Below, piece after piece: positions 17,370 to 25,177 of a stretch of DNA of 49,962 bases; the stretch's first letter is position 1, and each line of letters opens with the position of its first letter. The notes under the pieces are model-generated. The model was not told the origin of the DNA, made no database searches, and saw nothing but the letters and a program-made list of their open reading frames with translations. The translations under genes were made by a program, and so were the position numbers. This stretch comes from an uncultured Bacilli bacterium. GTDB lineage: Bacteria > Bacillota_I > Bacilli_A > RF39 > UBA660. The stretch is from NCBI GenBank assembly GCA_934162265.1, contig CAKPHZ010000010.1:1-49962 (forward strand). The letters are read 5' to 3'.

Positions 17370-17930
17370 TTATTTTCGATTATATTTACTCATCAAATTT
17401 TCCAAACTCATACAACAAAAATCATGAACTACATTCTCTAAATAATGATCAATTTTTTCCATCTCTTGCTGCTCATCTTTATTAAAACTTCCTAATACAT
17501 AATCCTTCGTATCCATCGATTTATCATGTGCGATTCCAATTTTTAATCTAGTATATTTTTTAGTTCCAAGACACCTTTCAATATCTCTAATCCCATTATG
17601 TCCACCACAACTACTATCATAAACAATCTTAATTCTTCCAAAATTCATATCCAAATCATCTTGAATAATCAAAATATCATCAAAACTAATCTTATAAAAA
17701 GAAACATATTTTGCAACCACTGAACCTGATAAATTCATATAAGATAAAGGTTTAACAAGTAATACTTTTTCTCCATTAATCATCAATTCTGCACAACTGC
17801 CGTTAAACTTTTCCTTAGAAAAACAATAACCATTTTTACCAGCAATATAATCTAACAATTGAAAACCAATATTATGTCTAGTATTAACATATTCCTTACC
17901 AGGATTACCTAATCCTACTATTAACTTCAC
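17370..17930 (-). CDS. pth: Peptidyl-tRNA hydrolase
   Basis: Releases peptides from prematurely dissociated peptidyl-tRNA. 186 residues, standard. The signature GLGNPGKEY...TRHNIGF includes the catalytic His near residue 19; the conserved Asp lies in IQDDLD, and SCGGHNGIRDIERCLG is the family's central motif. The start is GTG at 17930, preceded by AGGAGGT; the start overlaps the TGA of rsmI by 4 nt (GTGA), so coupling is likely. Next comes mfd. Confidence 0.95.
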   Translation of the reverse strand: MKLIVGLGNPGKEYVNTRHNIGFQLLDYIAGKNGYCFSKEKFNGSCAELMINGEKVLLVKPLSYMNLSGSVVAKYVSFYKISFDDILIIQDDLDMNFGRIKIVYDSSCGGHNGIRDIERCLGTKKYTRLKIGIAHDKSMDTKDYVLGSFNKDEQQEMEKIDHYLENVVHDFCCMSLENLMSKYNRK

Positions 17931-18772
17931 TTTTCTACCTCCTGATGATACAAAGCATATACATCATTTTTCTTCATTTCTCTTTCTCTTGCTACAATTT
18001 TAATTGCTTCCATCTTTTTCATTCCATTATCTATATAAAATTGTATCTGCTCAACTATTCCACACTCCATATCAGCAAAATTCTTTTCAAAACCAGACAC
18101 AACAATAACAAATTCTCCCTTAATACTTTCTAAAGTCGGCAATAAATCAGAAATTTTTCCCCGATAAACACTCTCAAACTTCTTAGTAATCTCTCTAGAT
18201 AAACTAACTTCTCTATCTCCCAAAATTTCTAACATTAATTTCATTGTTTGCAAAATACGATGAGGTGCTTCATAAAAAACAAGAGTATTTGTTACAAACT
18301 TCAACTGTATCAATTCTTTTTTTCTTTTTTCAATTTTGCTATCCAAAAATCCATAAAAAGTGAAAGGTTGTGGATTGATTCCAGATACAATCAATGCTGG
18401 AACAAAAGCACAAGCACCAGGTAAAGCAACGACTGAATATCCTTTTTTGCTAACATAAGATACCGTTTTATAGCCAGGATCACTAATAATTGGTGTTCCT
18501 CTATCCGTAACAATAGCAACATTACAACCTTTTTCCAAATAAGCAAGAACCTCATCCTTAACAATATTTTCATTATGATCATGAAGAGCAACTAATTTCT
18601 TTTTAATCTCAAAATAATTAAACAAATTTTGTGTTACTCTTGTATCCTCAGAAAAAACAACGTCTACTTCTTTTAATATTTTTAAACTTCTAAAAGTAAT
18701 ATCCTCCATATTTCCAATAGGCGTAGGAACTAAATATAAAATAGCACCATTATCATAACTTTTTTTCCACAT
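17927..18772 (-). CDS. rsmI: 16S rRNA 2'-O-methyltransferase RsmI
   Basis: SAM-dependent methyltransferase that modifies C1402 of 16S rRNA at the ribose. 281 residues. LVPTPIGNMED near the N terminus, SEDTR, and VTDRGTPIISDPG followed by ALPGACAFVPALIVSG are the diagnostic motifs of the tetrapyrrole-methylase-like fold. A ~14-residue N-terminal extension before LVPTP is also present in Bacillus YraL-type proteins. AGGAGG precedes the ATG at 18772. The order ricT-trmN6-rsmI matches yaaT-yabB-yabC of B. subtilis, without yazA. The stop TGA overlaps the pth start. Confidence 0.94.
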   Translation of the reverse strand: MWKKSYDNGAILYLVPTPIGNMEDITFRSLKILKEVDVVFSEDTRVTQNLFNYFEIKKKLVALHDHNENIVKDEVLAYLEKGCNVAIVTDRGTPIISDPGYKTVSYVSKKGYSVVALPGACAFVPALIVSGINPQPFTFYGFLDSKIEKRKKELIQLKFVTNTLVFYEAPHRILQTMKLMLEILGDREVSLSREITKKFESVYRGKISDLLPTLESIKGEFVIVVSGFEKNFADMECGIVEQIQFYIDNGMKKMEAIKIVAREREMKKNDVYALYHQEVEK

Positions 18773-18782
18773 AAAAAACCTC

Positions 18783-19508
18783 CTAATATTTAAATTCTAA
18801 TATTCTAGAAAATTCATCTGTATAAGTATTATCACTTTCATGAATAATTAATGGAAATAACATTTTTAAACCAACTTTACCATTTTTAATAGCCTCTATC
18901 AAAAATAAATCACTATTTTTACCTTCTTTAGGATAAATAAATTGAATTCTCTTGGGTTCCAAATGATATTTTTTCATTTTCTCTATAATTTCACTAAATC
19001 TTTCAGTACGATGAACCATAGCAAAAATCCCACCAGTTTTCAACAAATAAAAAGCTTGCTTCAAAACAGTATCTAAATCTAAAAAAATTTCGTGCCTAGC
19101 TACCGATTTTACAAAATTTTGATTAAAATAACTAGAATCTAGAGATTTAAAATAAGGAGGATTGCATGTCACAACATCAAAAGAATCACTACTAAAATCA
19201 TTTTGAATATTAGAAACATCACCACAAATTAAAAGAACTTGATTATCCAAACAATTTTCTCTTACTGACTGAATTGCTAACTCATAAACACACTTTTGAT
19301 ACTCAATACCATAAATTTGAGCTTTAGTGCGATAAGAAAGCAACATTGGTACTGGTGCATTTCCAGTTGCAAAATCCATAATTTTTTTAACCCTACAATT
19401 AATCGTTACAAAATTTGCTAATAATACAGAATCTAAAGAAAACTTAAACCAATCACTATCTTGATAAATAACCATATCTAAATTCAATAATTTATTTTTT
19501 ACTTTCAA
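18783..19508 (-). CDS. trmN6: tRNA1(Val) (adenine37-N6)-methyltransferase
   Basis: Class I SAM methyltransferase of 241 residues. A degenerate glycine loop lies in DFATGNAPVPM (about residue 45), and the adenine-N6 catalytic motif NPPY near residue 118. The N-terminal LVLLANFV-type helix (SLDSVLLANF) and NPPYFK match the TrmN6/YabB family, which methylates A37 of tRNA-Val. The start appears to be TTG at 19508, overlapping the 3' end of ricT by 17 nt; the first ATG, 11 codons later, would cut conserved N-terminal residues. The Shine-Dalgarno is weak (GAAGTGAA), so coupling to ricT translation is likely. Confidence 0.9.
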   Translation of the reverse strand: MKVKNKLLNLDMVIYQDSDWFKFSLDSVLLANFVTINCRVKKIMDFATGNAPVPMLLSYRTKAQIYGIEYQKCVYELAIQSVRENCLDNQVLLICGDVSNIQNDFSSDSFDVVTCNPPYFKSLDSSYFNQNFVKSVARHEIFLDLDTVLKQAFYLLKTGGIFAMVHRTERFSEIIEKMKKYHLEPKRIQFIYPKEGKNSDLFLIEAIKNGKVGLKMLFPLIIHESDNTYTDEFSRILEFKY

Positions 19509-20280
19509 AATAATTCACTTCAATCCTCTCTTTATTTTCTAATTCAACAGTATAAACATTCCTAACTATATTTAAAGAAATAACCTTACCCTTCCCTTTT
19601 GGACTTTCAGCAATAGAACCAATTTTTGGATATTTTTTCTTTTCCTGCACATAATTATCATTTTCATATCGCAAACAACATAATAATCTTCCACAAACTC
19701 CATTTATCTTAGTAGGATTTAAAGAAACACTCTGATTTTTAGCCATATTAATAGTAACGCTATCAAAACTCCTTAGAAAACTACTACAACATAACAATCG
19801 ACCACACGGACCTATTCCACCTACTTCTTTTGCCTTATCTCGAATACCAATCTGGCGAAGTTCTATACGTGTATGAAAAAATGCCCCTAACTCACGAGCA
19901 AGTTGACGAAAATCTACTCTAGAATCAGCAACAAACCGAAAAATCAATTGTGTACGATCAAAGTTATAATGAGCATCCAAAATAGTCATATCTAAAGCTA
20001 ATCGATCAACAATATCCTTACATACAGAAAAACACTTTTTCTCTAATTTCAAATTTTCCAAATAATGATAATAATCTTTTTTACTAGCTATTCTAATCAC
20101 AGAAAAAAGTTCAACATTATCAAATTTTGAACTATCCTCCACAAATCCAACAATTTTTCCAAATTCCTGCCCTTTGTCTGTTTCAACAATTAAAGATAAA
20201 TTTTTTTTTAATTTTAAATTTTTATTTTTCACAAACAATACTGAATGATTTTTTTCACATTTAACCTCAACTATACCCAT
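19492..20280 (-). CDS. ricT: RicT (YaaT), PSP1-domain regulator of RNA maturation and phosphorelay
   Basis: PSP1-domain protein of 262 residues. In B. subtilis RicT forms a complex with RicA and RicF that carries Fe-S clusters, assists RNase Y-mediated mRNA maturation and speeds the phosphorelay for sporulation, competence and biofilm formation. The PSP1 core spans about residues 45-200, with the duplicated cysteine motif CGRLLCC at about 160-166 and again about 33 residues later. ATG at 20280 follows GGGTGAT; the gene overlaps holB by 14 nt. The yabA gene that follows yaaT in B. subtilis is absent. Confidence 0.94.
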   Translation of the reverse strand: MGIVEVKCEKNHSVLFVKNKNLKLKKNLSLIVETDKGQEFGKIVGFVEDSSKFDNVELFSVIRIASKKDYYHYLENLKLEKKCFSVCKDIVDRLALDMTILDAHYNFDRTQLIFRFVADSRVDFRQLARELGAFFHTRIELRQIGIRDKAKEVGGIGPCGRLLCCSSFLRSFDSVTINMAKNQSVSLNPTKINGVCGRLLCCLRYENDNYVQEKKKYPKIGSIAESPKGKGKVISLNIVRNVYTVELENKERIEVNYFESKK

Positions 20281-21238
20281 TTATATCACCCATCTTAATA
20301 ACAATATCATCCATCAAAAGATTAATATTCAAATTACATTTTAACATATCATAACCATATTGCAATACCTCTAACTTATCAATCAATTGTTTAATACTAT
20401 TTTTAGAAGACAAAGATGAAATATCATCAATATATTCCGTAAAAAAATAATTTTTAACTGAACTTTTATACTTCAAAGCATCATAATACAATTGAATAAG
20501 TAAGAAAAAAGCAAAAATACAATTATCTCTAGAAGAAATAACGAACTCCCATTTTTTTCTAAGATAAATCAAAAAATCCAAACCGTTTTCTTCAAAATAT
20601 GATACAAACTCTAAAACATTATCAAGAACCTTTTCTTTTTCTTCATTACTATAATCATTTTCAAAAGTACCATTATTATCACTAGAAACTAAAAAACTTT
20701 CTAATGTATTTCCCTTATCACAAGAAGATAGGTTATTTAATCTTAAAATTTGACACCTAGATACAATAGTTGGCAAGATATTAGAAAAATGATTAGTTAA
20801 AAGAATTGCTATTACTCCTGGAACAGGTTCTTCTAAGAATTTTAATAAACAATTAGAAGCTTGCTTATTCATTTTATCGCAATCTTTTATAATATAAATA
20901 CGATAATTATTCTCAACACCTGAAAGATTAAATTCATTTTGTAACTCCAATAATTGCTCTTTTTTTATTACCATAGAATCAGAAGAAATAATCTTTAATT
21001 CAGAATAATTAAAATTATCAACTCTAGAACAAATATTGCAACCAGAACAATTTTTATCTAAAAAGCATTCATAATGATTATGACAAAAAATATACTTAGC
21101 AATAGACAATGCAAAATCAAATGATTTTTCATAATTATTAGCATTAATTAAATAAGCGTGTGATAATTTATCATTAACTACAGATTGTTTAATAATAGTA
21201 TAAGGAATAAATTGTTCTTTTTCATAATCTTTTAGCAT
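20267..21238 (-). CDS. holB: DNA polymerase III delta-prime subunit
   Basis: Clamp-loader subunit of 323 residues. RFC-like fold: the P-loop region reads LINANNYEKSF rather than GxxGxGKT, so the subunit does not bind ATP in the normal way, as expected for delta prime. A zinc module with CFLDKNCSGCNIC is present, followed by YRIYIIKDCDKMNKQASNCLLKFLEEP and the SRC motif (TIVSRCQIL), the sensor and arginine finger that completes the neighbouring gamma ATPase site. The ATG at 21238 is fixed by AAGGTGGTG; earlier in-frame Met codons have no site. In B. subtilis holB likewise precedes yaaT. Confidence 0.92.
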   Translation of the reverse strand: MLKDYEKEQFIPYTIIKQSVVNDKLSHAYLINANNYEKSFDFALSIAKYIFCHNHYECFLDKNCSGCNICSRVDNFNYSELKIISSDSMVIKKEQLLELQNEFNLSGVENNYRIYIIKDCDKMNKQASNCLLKFLEEPVPGVIAILLTNHFSNILPTIVSRCQILRLNNLSSCDKGNTLESFLVSSDNNGTFENDYSNEEKEKVLDNVLEFVSYFEENGLDFLIYLRKKWEFVISSRDNCIFAFFLLIQLYYDALKYKSSVKNYFFTEYIDDISSLSSKNSIKQLIDKLEVLQYGYDMLKCNLNINLLMDDIVIKMGDINGYS

Positions 21239-21258
21239 TATCACACCACCTTCAAAAT

Positions 21259-21441
21259 TTAACATAAAAATAAAGAAAACAAAAACATACAAAAAATTGC
21301 TGAAATATCAAAAAAACTTACTAAAATCACAGTAAAAATATTAATTGGAATAACAAAATTTAAAGATACAAAAAAAACATCAAAAGAATAAATAAGTAAC
21401 GTAGAAATAACTAAACGTTTTATAAAAAACAAAAATTTCAA
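21259..21441 (-). CDS. Small BofA-like membrane protein
   Basis: Sixty-residue membrane protein with two hydrophobic stretches. The segment VIPINIFTVILVSFFDISAI resembles the BofA family (pro-sigma-K processing inhibitor) core, which in Bacillus reads roughly N-x-x-T-x-x-x-x-G-x-x-G-x-P; here the glycines are replaced, so the match is partial. Position supports it: bofA follows recR closely in B. subtilis, and this gene follows recR by 33 nt. Start TTG at 21441, preceded by AGGTGATAATA. If it is BofA, it would restrain SpoIVFB in the mother cell; alternatively it is a diverged small membrane protein. Confidence 0.55.
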   Translation of the reverse strand: MKFLFFIKRLVISTLLIYSFDVFFVSLNFVIPINIFTVILVSFFDISAIFCMFLFSLFLC

Positions 21442-21474
21442 TATTATCACCTATTAAATACTATGTTTTTTTAG

Positions 21475-22077
21475 TTAATTTAAGCTTTTTCTCTCATCAA
21501 TAGCCATCTCCAAAGTTAAAGAATCAATATATTCCATATCCGCTCCAACAGGAACACCAATTGCTAACTTAGAAACTTTAATATCATTGGACACATCATA
21601 TAATAATTTCTTTATATATTGTAATGTTGTTTCCCCCTCTATACTAGGCTTTAATGCAAAAATAACTTCTTTTATATTATTTTCTTTTATCCGTTGGATT
21701 AAAGAAATTAGATTAATATCATTCGGACCAATATTATCAATAGGAGAAATTAACCCATTTAAAACATGATATTTTCCCTTAAAAACCCCTATTTTTTCAA
21801 ATAATAAAATATCTTTTGCCTTTTCTACTACCAAAACAATGGAATCATCTCTAGTTGAACTAGAACATATGGTACAAATTTCGTTATCAGAAATATTACC
21901 ACAAACATCACAATAACAAATATTATCCCTAATATCAGCAATTGAATTCGAAAAAATAGTCAATTGTTCCTTATTAAAATCCAATAAAGAAAAAGCAAGA
22001 CGTTCTGCAGTTTTTTCACCTATACCAGGAAATTTTTTAAAACAATCAATTACCTTTTTTAAATTACTTGGAAACAT
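21475..22077 (-). CDS. recR: Recombination mediator RecR
   Basis: DNA-binding scaffold that works with RecO (and RecF) to load RecA on gapped DNA. 200 residues, normal. Helix-hairpin-helix FPGIGEKTAERLAF near residue 15; four-cysteine zinc finger C-x2-C...C-x2-C at about residues 54-72; Toprim region beginning VLVVEKAKDI, with YHVLNGLISPIDNIGP and the EGE of SIEGETT. It is packed after ybaB with 1 nt between, and dnaX lies before that: the classic dnaX-ybaB-recR cluster. Confidence 0.96.
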   Translation of the reverse strand: MFPSNLKKVIDCFKKFPGIGEKTAERLAFSLLDFNKEQLTIFSNSIADIRDNICYCDVCGNISDNEICTICSSSTRDDSIVLVVEKAKDILLFEKIGVFKGKYHVLNGLISPIDNIGPNDINLISLIQRIKENNIKEVIFALKPSIEGETTLQYIKKLLYDVSNDIKVSKLAIGVPVGADMEYIDSLTLEMAIDERKSLN

Positions 22078-22078
22078 T

Positions 22079-22378
22079 TTAAATCAATCCTGAAAGACCA
22101 GCACCATATTTGCCCAATTTTTTTTCTTTGTCTAAATCTACTTTTTTAGCTGCATCTTTAAATGCAAGCAAAATCATATCTTCCAACATGGAAAGATCAT
22201 CTTTATCAAAATCTCCATCACTAGTAATTTTGACAGAAACAACATTTTTATTTCCATCTAAAACAATACTTACAAGTGAAGACTTCCCTTCATAATGTGT
22301 ATTTTCTAATTCATTTTGTGTTTTTTGTAACTCTCTTTGCATTTTTTGAGCCTGTTTCATTATTTGTTGCATATTCAT
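22079..22378 (-). CDS. ybaB: YbaB/EbfC nucleoid-associated protein
   Basis: Small dimeric DNA-binding protein of 99 residues. The glutamine/lysine-rich N-terminal helix (QQIMKQAQKMQRELQKTQ) and the KITSDGDFDKDDLSMLEDMILLAFKDA core are typical of the family. The ATG at 22378 is taken because GGGAGG lies 9 nt upstream; a Met three codons earlier directly abuts that site. It lies between dnaX and recR in the conserved order. Confidence 0.94.
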   Translation of the reverse strand: MNMQQIMKQAQKMQRELQKTQNELENTHYEGKSSLVSIVLDGNKNVVSVKITSDGDFDKDDLSMLEDMILLAFKDAAKKVDLDKEKKLGKYGAGLSGLI

Positions 22379-22394
22379 TTCTATCATCCTCCCT

Positions 22395-24074
22395 TTATTC
22401 AAATGAAATAACATTTTCTCCCAAAATAGAAGTAATTTTATCTACATCACCATCTAATTCAGTACTATCTAAATTTTCAGGTACATATTCACCTTCTAAA
22501 ATATCGTTTTCATCATGAATATAGCTATATTTTACTCCTTTTTTTATATTAGATACATACCTTTTTTTCTCACTATTCCATTGATCATCAGATAAGAAAA
22601 TAATTTTATACTCATTATTATAAAAATCATTTAAAACTCGCTCTATACTAGAAATATTTTCAAAAAGTCTTGTTAGTATAGAATCGTAACTAGCCAAAAA
22701 CATTATATTTTTATCTCCTACTACCAAAACTTCAATATCATTTAATAAACCATAAATATTAAAAAACTGTGGATTATCTGCTACATAATTTTTAAAATCA
22801 TTCCAATTTTTTAAAAATATTTCCTTATTTTGTTTAGAAGCTGATGAAAATGTATTATTAATCCTTATCCCTTTTTCTTTATCAGTCATTATTTCTTTGC
22901 GTTCTCTTTTTATAAATTTTTCATTTTTTACCGTAATTATATTAGTTTTTATTGAGTTATCTTCAAGATTATTTTTTGTTAATTTACTATTATTACATAA
23001 TGTTAATCTTGAAAATTTAATAAATTCCATACTCACTAAAACCTTTATAAAAGAGGAAGATTTTATCTTAAAAAATAAATCATTTAAAAATAAGATAAAA
23101 TCATATAAAATTTTTTCTGAAAATAAATTAGATATTTCCTTTATTAATTCATTCTTTTCACTAATTTTAGCCTTAAAACTACCTGTAACAGAATAAATCA
23201 AAATCTCACTGATAAAAGATATAAAATCTTCTATAAATCTTCCAAAATCTTTACCATTTCTATCAATTTCTTCAAAAAAATCAATTATCTCTTTACAATC
23301 ACACTCATTCATATAAGATAATAAGTGATAAAAATCAACATAAGAAACAACACCATTTAATCGATAAACTTCTTCTAAATTAATTCCACTCTCACTAAAT
23401 GATGACAATTGATCTAACATATTGATTGCATCTCTAAGACCTCCATCAGCTAAACGAGCAATCTCAGATAAAACTTCATTAGAAACATCTATATTTTCTT
23501 GTTGAGAAATGTACTGTAATCTACCAACTATATCATCTAAAGAAAATTTAGAAAATTGAAATTTTTGACAACGCGAAACAATTGTTTCTGGTATCTTAAA
23601 AAATTCTGTAGTAGCTAAAATAAATATCACATGAGATGGTGGTTCTTCTAAAGTTTTTAACAAAGCATTAAAAGCTTGAGTTGTTAACATATGAACTTCG
23701 TCAATGATATACACTTTATATTTTCCATAAGTGGGAACCAAATTAACTTTATCTCTTAATTCACGAATTTCATCAACACCATTATTAGAAGCTGCATCGA
23801 TTTCAATAATATCACTATTTTCTGAAAAATGTAAACAACTTTCACATTTACCACACGGAATACCATCATCTCCTAAATTATCACAATTAATCATCCTTGC
23901 AATAATTTTAGCAGTTGATGTTTTACCTGTACCACGAGGACCTGAAAATAAATAAGCATGTGATAATTTATTGTTCAAGATTTCATTTTGAATAATATTA
24001 ACAATTTCACTTTGACCAACTAAATCACCAAAGTTTTTAGGTCTATATTTTCTATACAATGCTAAATATGCCAA
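22395..24074 (-). CDS. dnaX: DNA polymerase III tau/gamma subunit
   Basis: Clamp-loader ATPase of 559 residues. Walker A GPRGTGKTST near residue 45, zinc-module cysteines (about 64-80), DEVHML Walker B near 120, SRC motif VSRCQKF. The tau-type C-terminal extension (about 370-559) is lysine-rich and diverged, as expected for the DnaB/alpha-binding part. Translation apparently begins at TTG (24074), giving MAYLALYRKYRPKNF, the usual N terminus; AGGTGGTG lies 8 nt before it. No programmed frameshift heptamer was noted. The SRP RNA gene sits just upstream, as in B. subtilis (scr-dnaX). Confidence 0.96.
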   Translation of the reverse strand: MAYLALYRKYRPKNFGDLVGQSEIVNIIQNEILNNKLSHAYLFSGPRGTGKTSTAKIIARMINCDNLGDDGIPCGKCESCLHFSENSDIIEIDAASNNGVDEIRELRDKVNLVPTYGKYKVYIIDEVHMLTTQAFNALLKTLEEPPSHVIFILATTEFFKIPETIVSRCQKFQFSKFSLDDIVGRLQYISQQENIDVSNEVLSEIARLADGGLRDAINMLDQLSSFSESGINLEEVYRLNGVVSYVDFYHLLSYMNECDCKEIIDFFEEIDRNGKDFGRFIEDFISFISEILIYSVTGSFKAKISEKNELIKEISNLFSEKILYDFILFLNDLFFKIKSSSFIKVLVSMEFIKFSRLTLCNNSKLTKNNLEDNSIKTNIITVKNEKFIKRERKEIMTDKEKGIRINNTFSSASKQNKEIFLKNWNDFKNYVADNPQFFNIYGLLNDIEVLVVGDKNIMFLASYDSILTRLFENISSIERVLNDFYNNEYKIIFLSDDQWNSEKKRYVSNIKKGVKYSYIHDENDILEGEYVPENLDSTELDGDVDKITSILGENVISFE

Positions 24075-24193
24075 CTACTAATCACCACCTTCACACAAGT
24101 AATATTATAACATATCTACCTCAAAAATTCCATCTAAAATGAAAAAGAACAGTTGTTTGTATACAAAATTAATATATATTTAAATAAAACAAT

Positions 24194-24273
24194 AAAAAAG
24201 ATGCACATAGTAAAATTTGTTAAAGCTGCTATTTTCCAATCCTGACTTAGTTCCAAATAAATACTATTGCATC
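24194..24273 (-). ncRNA. ffs: Signal recognition particle RNA (small 4.5S type)
   Basis: A minus-strand hairpin RNA of about 75 nt. The apical domain IV has the diagnostic form GTCAGG-ATT-GGAA-AAT-AGCAGC: a GGAA tetraloop on an ATT/AAT stem, flanked by the asymmetric loop CAGG/AGCA that binds the Ffh M domain. Further down ATTTG pairs with CAAAT, then ATAGTA with TACTAT and GATGCA with TGCATC at the ends. Six T residues follow (24199 to 24194). No Alu domain is present, so it is the short form. Location directly upstream of dnaX agrees with B. subtilis. The alternative of chance similarity is unlikely given promoter, fold and position. Confidence 0.9.
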
Positions 24274-24279
24274 ACAAAC

Positions 24280-24308
24280 ATTATAAAACAAAAGAAAAAA
24301 AAAATCAA
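24280..24308 (-). promoter_or_regulatory. Promoter of the SRP RNA gene
   Basis: Minus strand TTGATT (24308 to 24303), 17-bp spacer, TATAAT (24285 to 24280); the predicted start falls at the 5' end of the SRP RNA. From 24309 to 25137 there is no gene; only the parS elements listed separately are recognisable. Confidence 0.7.
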
Positions 24309-24592
24309 TAAAAAAAATCATTTTCAATATAAAAGTACTATTGAATTTTTATTCTAAAAAAATTGAGTTGTTTCCTTAAGTTATCTAAATAAAATATTTT
24401 TAATTAATCTTCTATACTAGAATATATACTATTTTTATTGATAATATAAACTAATTAAAATAATTTTTCTATGCACTCTCATTCATTAATAACAAATTCC
24501 TTTTAAAATGAAAATAAAAAAATGAGCATATTTTTACTAATATTTTGTTATTTTAATGAATTTAAAAAAATAGTTGACTGTGGAAAATTCTA

Positions 24593-24608
24593 TGTTCCAC
24601 GTGAAACA
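24593..24608. promoter_or_regulatory. parS site 1
   Basis: TGTTCCACGTGAAACA, a perfect match to the ParB/Spo0J binding site of Firmicutes. TGTGGAAAA lies at 24579-24587, 5 bp away. Confidence 0.95.
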
Positions 24609-25032
24609 TAAGCAATTTTATAAATAATATTACTATGGACTGTACAAAAAAATTATCTATTTTATATAAAAAACAAATAATTATCATTTTCTTCATTAAA
24701 ATCAATTAGCTTATTTAACTACATTTTTAATATACTAACTCACAAAAATGAAAGTATGTTGACATATTACAACAGCCTAACTGAAAAAATTAAGTTTTAA
24801 TATGTTAAATTTATTTAGCTAAATATGATAATTTCTACTAAAAAAATTATTATCTTTCAGAAATAATTTTCAATCAATTATATTTACTACACACGAAAAA
24901 TCTTTAGTCTTTACATTAACTCCTACCCCTAATCAGTTACTAAATTATCAACTATTCAATATACAACCATCAAAAGTAATTTTTTACACGATATACAATT
25001 AATATCTAAAATTTAATAGTGTGGAAAATTTA

Positions 25033-25048
25033 TGTTCCACGTGAAACA
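25033..25048. promoter_or_regulatory. parS site 2
   Basis: A second perfect copy of the 16-bp parS. TGTGGAAAA lies at 25020-25028, 4 bp away and in the same orientation as at site 1. Confidence 0.95.
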
Positions 25049-25137
25049 TAAAAAAATATAGTTCCTCTTTTTTGAAAAACTATACTTATTTGATATCTCT
25101 CCAAATTTCTAGAAAAAATTGTTCATACATATGTGGA

Positions 25138-25175
25138 AAACAGTTTTATGTTCCACGTGAAACATAAAACTGTTT
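25138..25175 (-). terminator. Possible gyrA terminator overlapping parS 3
   Basis: Fifteen-bp perfect arms around an 8-nt centre, directly after the gyrA stop, with a short T run in the minus-strand right arm end (CTGTTTTCC). The T tract is short, so termination is a guess; the repeat may instead be an extended ParB site. Confidence 0.4.
25149..25164. promoter_or_regulatory. parS site 3, embedded in a long inverted repeat
   Basis: A third perfect parS, 14 bp from the gyrA stop. It is the centre of a 38-bp inverted repeat (25138-25175; arms AAACAGTTTTATGTT and AACATAAAACTGTTT). TGTGGAAAA lies at 25132-25140, 8 bp away. Confidence 0.95.
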
Positions 25176-25177
25176 AT

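Noticed and set aside
24309..25137. Genes in the gyrA-ffs gap
   Set aside because: Only very short frames without ribosome binding sites; the sequence is AT-rich apart from the parS elements.
24193..25164. Noc-binding sites (ATTTCCCGGGAAAT type)
   Set aside because: None was seen; all three palindromes are the parS form with central CACGTG.
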